From contig JAFJTR010000001.1 in the NCBI GenBank assembly GCA_022559985.1, positions 496,001 through 560,000 of the forward strand: a stretch of 64,000 nucleotides of DNA, read 5' to 3'. A program made the position numbers and the translations under genes. Below are positions 59,228 to 64,000 of this stretch, one piece after another (the stretch's first letter is position 1; the number at the start of each line of letters is the position of its first letter). Origin of the DNA: Parastagonospora avenae f. sp. tritici 18332-5 (lineage: Eukaryota; Ascomycota; Dothideomycetes; Pleosporales; Phaeosphaeriaceae). The notes beneath the pieces were generated by a model that saw only the letters and a program-made list of their open reading frames with translations, was not told the origin of the DNA and ran no database searches.

Positions 59228-60211
59228 AACAAAGGACACTCAGCGTATGAAGGAAGGGTAAGTATATCTGGATTGCATTGTTGGAGCCTAGCTCGTGGCG
59301 TTGTAGCATAATATAGACTCAACTCTCAATTCGCATGATCTTGAGAAACACTAACACAGGGAACATGCCAAACAAAGTTTAGCAACTCATACGCGGCAGC
59401 AGTGGGCGAAGCAATAGTGTTACACGATATATGACAGGCACCGTGAACACGCGTTCGCGCACCGGCATTGAACTCGCGATACGCCCCACTTAAAAAGTCC
59501 GCAACCGCAAGATTCAGCGTCAGAAAATGCGGTAATCTCACATCGCGAAACTCAAGTCACAGATCATGAAGCCCGCATAAAAGCTTTCAGACATGGAGCA
59601 CACATAATCAAACAAAGCCAAACAAGCCAGGTAATGGCATGTCCCACACCATCCCACAACTCCAATCCATCTTTTCACGGATAATTGCAATTGGTAGGAA
59701 GACGGTCGGAGTTACTCTACGGGGCCGGGAACGGAAGACTATTCACAGAGAATGAAGAATAACCCTCAGCAAGCCGCTTGCGCGGAGCCACGATATTGTT
59801 ATACATGTAGTATACCAACTGATGATAGTGAGGAAGAAGGAGGGACGGAGGGCAAGAGGGTTTTGTAGGCGGCGGCGTGCAGGGACGTGCGCTGGTGGCG
59901 CTAGTTAGTCATCATTGGCTAGGCTTAGTCACGTGGACGGGTGGGCTGAGAGTGGAGGATTTTGGCGGCGAGCGCGCGTTAGGCTGGGAAGAGATGATTT
60001 TGAAGGTGGGTCTGCATAACTGAGCAATGCAGTAAACTAAATATCACAACGCATGGTTGGTAGTACAATTATTTGTGGCGGGCTTCATGCATGCATTTCG
60101 GTCTACACTACTGCCCATCCTTCCTTGTCATTCCGTGAGATCATCAGTCGTAGTGAGCCGTCTTTCGACAGCACACACCTCATAAACCCAGCAGACACCT
60201 TCGACAACTCT
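59228..60211. other. Intergenic between MIX23 and RPL1 3' ends
   Basis: 984 nt between convergent genes. A CACGTG E-box-like palindrome lies near 59931. No gene recognised. Confidence 0.4.
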
Positions 60212-60975
60212 CTAGTAGAGACGCTTGGGAGGGCTCATGGTGGCCTTGATGGTCAATGAGCCCACGTTCTGCCAGCCCTTCTTCAGCAGCGAGACGAGGT
60301 AGTTGATGGCCAACATGATGTTACCAATCAACTCGTCCTCGGTCATGCCAACGTTGCCGATGGCGACACCCATGCAGAGCACCTTCTTCAACTGGAACTT
60401 GATGGTGGACTTGACCTCGGTCATCTTGTTGGCGAGGTCCTCGTTGTGGGAGACGGGAGTGGGGAACTTTCCAGCCTTGGAGAGACCGGGTCCGAGGAGA
60501 CGGGGAATCTGCTTGATCAAGGCGTCGGAGGAGATGAAGGCGTCGTACTTGCGCGCGAGCTTCTTGATGAGCTTCTTGTTCTTGTTGAGCTTCTTCAAGT
60601 CCTGCGAAAAGTCAGTGCGCCGTTGCGGAAAGATTGCCAGTGGTAACACTCACGTCAGTGCTCATGGCATCGACACCATGGTGCTTGGCACGATCGATGT
60701 CGTGCTGGTCACCGAGGACGCAAAGAGCCATGCCTGTGGTTTGCTGTCAGCCTTCGCACTCTTAATCAACCGTGTTGTAAAGTTGACTTACGGGGCCTGG
60801 GGACGGTAGGCAGCTTGACGGTTCCGCTGAAACGCTTGTCACGCTGAGGGTCATAGTTCTTGAGGCCGATCTGGAGCTCGACGGTCTCGAGGAAGTTGCG
60901 CTTTTTGGTCTCGTTGGAGTACTCAAGGAGCTCCTTGACGTTTCCACGAACGCCGGCAACAGAGATTTTCGACAT
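60212..60975 (-). CDS. RPL1: 60S ribosomal protein L1 (uL1/L10a)
   Basis: Three exons: 60975-60792, 60733-60654 and 60601-60212, joined across introns of 58 and 52 nt. The product is 217 residues, the same length as yeast Rpl1. Sequence features are the N-terminal VKELLEYS, the LQIGLKNYDPQRDKRFSGTVKLP block, VLGDQHDIDRA, LNKNKKLIKKLARKYDAF, and the ending KATMSPPKRLY. uL1 forms the L1 stalk that moves deacylated tRNA out of the E site. Introns near the 5' end are typical of fungal ribosomal protein genes. Confidence 0.96.
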
Positions 60976-61652
60976 TTTGGCTGGTGTCTCCCAAGGGATT
61001 GATTGATTCCTTTGGTGGCTCTGGTGCGTGAATGGTTGAGGAGAGGGAGTTCGCAAGTGGCGGCGGATATTTTGGTGGTGCGGCTGTCGCTTATCTTATC
61101 TTAGCGCCTAACCCAACTAGGCTGACAACTGAAACACTGGAGCGCAGGCATCGAACATGGTCAGACTCGAGTCATCGAGTATAGAAATCCAGATTTTGTG
61201 TATATTAGCAATATCACCATCTTCTAAGAATCACAGAGTAGTCAGACACGATATTATCACGATGGCGGAATTAAGAACAAATTTCTAAAGAATGCATACT
61301 TATACAGTGCCTATGGCCGCACCAAAGCAATAATGTACAATCCACTTTTCGTCCCGAGCCTGGACCGCTCATATGCCATGCAATGCCCCAAACTCCGCGC
61401 CAGTATTTAGGCCATAGATATGAAATAGATGCACTATAGAAGGTAGAACAGCCAGAACACTGTTGCTACGGGTATCGCATCCAAAGGAGACCCGAACGCC
61501 CATGCCGCACCATTTTCGTAATGCAATCCGAGCCAGAAGAAGTCGAAAGGGTATGTAACTGAGCCAAGCCATGAAGTACCCCACGCCAAATGTAGTAGAA
61601 GCCAAGCCATTAAGGTTCAGGTGGCCGAAGCCGGAATGTCCGGGAAGAAAGT
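60976..61652. other. Intergenic: RPL1 promoter and CAF40 3' side
   Basis: 677 nt; both genes are on the minus strand. A CCTAACCC string near 61108, about 130 nt upstream of RPL1, resembles telomere-repeat-like sites found in some fungal ribosomal protein promoters. One short match is weak. Confidence 0.35.
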
Positions 61653-62922
61653 CTAATGCATGAGTTGCTGGTTGTTCGCAGCATCGACATTGTCAGAGAG
61701 GTTGATCAGAAGTTGGGCGAGACAGCGCTTGGTGGCCGCGTCGTCTCGTAGCACCGAGGAAAAGGTAGCATCGCGAAGAGGCTCGGGCAGACACTGGCGC
61801 AACGCTTCGCGGGCGCGAGCATTATCACTTAAGCTGGAAACGTTAGCACAGAATCAATGGGCTTGGGAAGCAGAACTTACCGAAGGAAGCACCTGACGAC
61901 ATGCTTGAGCAGGCGAACAGTTTGTTGTTCCACCAGCTGGTTGACCATGTTGCTCAGGACGGTACCGACAGCATAGAAGCGCTCGTATGTCTGGCAAATG
62001 TACGCGAGGCCAATATCGTCGAGGAGTATCTTCTGTACGATGAAAATGGCGACGGTCTTGCTGAGCTCGGAGCCAGTCTCCATGATGCGCAAACAAAGCG
62101 GGATGATCTCGGTTGTCAGGAGGAAGTTGATGACCTCGGACGAATCATTCTTGACGAGAGCGCCGATAACACCAAGCGAAGTAAGGCGAAGGTATTCGAA
62201 TGGTCGCGACTTGGACGTCGTGTTAAGGAACGGGTAGAGGAAAAGCGGAATGTGCGCTGGGGAAGGTCAGCCAGCAGTTGCGCCATATCTCGGGTGTAAA
62301 TTACCACTCAGAAAGAGTCCGCGAGTCTCGGTGTGAGAAGCGACGCACTGGAGTAGCGCGAGAGCATTGCAGACGCGATTCGAAGCGGCAGCGGTCAACT
62401 GTGAGGGGTTGAGCAGGGGGTAGACGGAGATGATCTCTTGAAGGAGAGAAGCCATGACACCTGCGGTCGTTAGCTATTGTTCCATACACCCGCGTTGAAA
62501 GAGTCCATACCGAAAGAATGCCACAGTATCAGAGCTAGCTCAGGCACCTGCTCCCTCTTCTTGCTCAGCTCCAACAAGGCCGATTCGCGCGTCCCTGGCT
62601 TCATGAGCTGTGCGATCCAGTCCAGAACGCGCTTGTTCTCGTCCGTCATGCCGATGTCCGTGTTCGTTTGTATGTCGTTGGCAGGGCCGCGCGGGGGGAT
62701 CATATTGTTGCCTGGTATAGAGGTGCCGTTGTTGCCCGCGATACGATTGTAGTGCTGTTGTTGCGCGGCGGCGGCTGCAGCGGCGGCGGCTTGTGCCTGA
62801 GCTTGCGCTTGCGCCTGTGCCTGCAGCTGCCCGTGTTGGCCTACATGGTGATGCGGTTGCTGGTGATGACCCTGGGGCCACTCGCCAGGGTACTGCTGCT
62901 GGTGCGTGAAGATATGTTGCAT
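61653..62922 (-). CDS. CAF40: CCR4-NOT complex subunit Caf40/Rcd1 (CNOT9)
   Basis: Four exons: 62922-62511, 62460-62305, 62256-61881 and 61833-61653, giving 374 residues. Residues 1-80 are low-complexity, with His/Gln-rich and Gln-Ala repeats (alternating QA, then nine Ala). From about residue 95 the armadillo-repeat RCD1 core runs to the end: LDWIAQLMKPGTRESALLELSKKRE, LPLLA-like PLLNP, GLFLSAHIPLFLYPFLNTTSK, FLLTTEIIPLCLRIMETGSELSKTVA, and HVVRCFLRLSDNARAREALRQCLP. Donor GTAATT at the second intron is selected because it yields the conserved LSAHIPLF junction. The protein is a scaffold subunit of the deadenylase complex and binds RNA-associated regulators. Confidence 0.94.
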
Positions 62923-63564
62923 TGGTCGCTAATAGTCGTTGTTGTCGTGATGAGGTTCGTGGTGTAGTAGGTGGAGGGAGGAATGATCGCGGTAGGCAAA
63001 TAAGTAGTTGGGTCGAGAAGACGCTAGCGGTGAGTGTGGACGTTGGGTGAAGGCGCGCTGTATTGTGTGCTACGATTCGGCCGCATTTCAGAGGTGAGGT
63101 TCGTGAATACATACCCCACTGGCGCGCTCGAGCGGCTTGGCGCTGCCTCGCGGGAGCTCGAGCTTTGATCTTCATGGGGTGAACGGCAATTGCTCACACA
63201 ATAGTACCGGTAGTGAATTACTCAGTATCACTAGCAAGAACGATCACAACTAATTCGATTGCGAATCACGAGGCCAACATATCAGTCTCTGAGTGTAGAT
63301 GTGGTAGCTAGCATAAAACCATTACCTGTATTCTATCTAGGTAATCTCAAAACATCGCAGGCACTTAGAAAGGCCTCTGAAGAATGAACAAATAGAATTT
63401 CAGTGGCTGCTGGTCGACCGTTTGTAATGTCGACCTTCTCTATATGGATTGTACCAGCTTCACAATTACATATGAAACCATGAAGACACCATCCCGATGA
63501 AGCGGTCAGCGCCCCGTACAATGAAATTATAGATCTCGTAAACGCCATACTTGAAATGACTACC
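62923..63564. other. Intergenic upstream of CAF40 and downstream of the edge kinase gene
   Basis: 642 nt. The nearest 250 nt is probably the CAF40 leader and promoter (open frames there are antisense or out-of-frame). No motif called. Confidence 0.4.
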
Positions 63565-64000
63565 CTACAGCCGAAGTTCCTGCAGGATAGCCTGGGCCAT
63601 GTTCTTGTATTGCCATGTCCCTCCGTCCACCTTCTTGAACTGGATACCGTGTAGCGAGAACAACGGTACTTTGACAATCAGAATATCAAAGTCTAGGTAC
63701 ATGTTCCCACCCATGTCGTTTTGAACGTGTGTTGTTGTTTCGCCAGCCGCTACTGGACGACCAGACCGTGGCCGCCGGTCGTCCCGATCGTCGCTTGCAT
63801 CTGACTCGTCGGTATTCGTGTAGCTACGGTCTGCAGCAGACGGGCGCTGCCGAGATTTTGGAGTGTGGGGAACCCGGTTTTGATCTCGGAATTCGTCACG
63901 GTCTTTTTCGGCTCCTCTGAAACCACCGAAGCTGATTCTCCTTCGACTTCCGCTTGGCGGTGAGGCTGGCGAATCGACACTCTGGTGGAGGTCGATGCTT
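63565..64000 (-). CDS. C-terminus of Kin1/MARK-type Ser/Thr kinase (KA1 domain, partial)
   Basis: The open frame enters from the right edge on the minus strand and stops at TAG (63567-63565); 144 residues are visible. The first 85 are Ser/Arg/Asp-rich linker. The last 45 match a kinase-associated KA1 domain: MYLDFDILIVKVPLFSLHGIQFKKVDGG then YKNMAQAILQELRL, the same layout as the end of MARK/Par-1 and yeast Kin1/Kin2 (a GVRFKRISG...-like strand and a final helix ending ELKL). KA1 domains bind acidic phospholipids and inhibit the kinase domain. The kinase domain itself is outside the window, so assignment to Kin1/Kin2 is inference. Confidence 0.75.
   Translation of the reverse strand, partial: SIDLHQSVDSPASPPSGSRRRISFGGFRGAEKDRDEFRDQNRVPHTPKSRQRPSAADRSYTNTDESDASDDRDDRRPRSGRPVAAGETTTHVQNDMGGNMYLDFDILIVKVPLFSLHGIQFKKVDGGTWQYKNMAQAILQELRL

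Noticed and set aside
1..64000. tRNA, 5S rRNA, CRISPR arrays, transposons and secondary-metabolite core genes
   Set aside because: I looked for B-box-like tRNA motifs, rRNA-like sequence, regular spaced repeats, transposase or reverse-transcriptase motifs and large synthase domains. None was convincing by eye; a tRNAscan-SE and RepeatMasker run would settle it.

Overview
The window is nuclear DNA of a filamentous ascomycete (Pezizomycotina). Protein-coding genes carry short introns of about 45-90 nt with GT...AG ends and CTAAC/CTGAC-type branch sites. The housekeeping genes are typical of fungi (ORC1, CDC9-type ligase, VPS11, TRM11, YRA1, SGT2, TMA20, RPL1, CAF40, MIX23). The aldehyde dehydrogenase closely resembles the Alternaria/Cladosporium allergen family, which points to Dothideomycetes, perhaps Pleosporales; that placement is inference. 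Coding exons were joined by hand from reading frame, splice sites and family conservation.

Layout. Positions 1-7.3 kb are gene-dense: the end of an unknown gene, a PI-PLC X-domain protein, a spliced mitochondrial-type rhomboid protein, a small predicted mitochondrial membrane protein and TRM11. Positions 7.5-11.6 kb hold four minus-strand copies of an unrecognised protein family, two intact and two broken, followed by a further lesioned gene at 12.1-12.6 kb. Positions 12.8-24.5 kb carry VPS11, the mRNA export adaptor YRA1 with a 585-nt intron, an aldehyde dehydrogenase and a DDHD-domain phospholipase. Positions 24.5-35.3 kb form a tract of nearly 11 kb, of ordinary base composition, in which I find no convincing gene. 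Positions 35.4-39.4 kb carry a bZIP factor and ORC1. After a partly AT-rich gap come a Zn2Cys6 regulator (42.6-44.4 kb) and the convergent pair SGT2/TMA20 (45.4-47.6 kb). Positions 47.6-55.3 kb are sparse, with an F-box gene and a short Zn2Cys6 gene. The right end is again dense: CDC9 divergent from MIX23, RPL1, CAF40, and the KA1-domain tail of a Kin1/MARK-type kinase running off the edge.

The genes do not form one pathway. Functional links are loose: two replication genes (ORC1, CDC9) both have GACGCG elements just upstream, and SGT2, TMA20, RPL1, TRM11, YRA1 and CAF40 all act in RNA, translation or protein targeting. No mobile element, CRISPR array, rRNA or tRNA gene was recognised. The most novel material is the small tandem family at 7.5-11.6 kb. 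The other points worth checking are splicing peculiarities (very short first coding exons, a motif-splitting intron, a long YRA1 intron) and the gene-poor tract.
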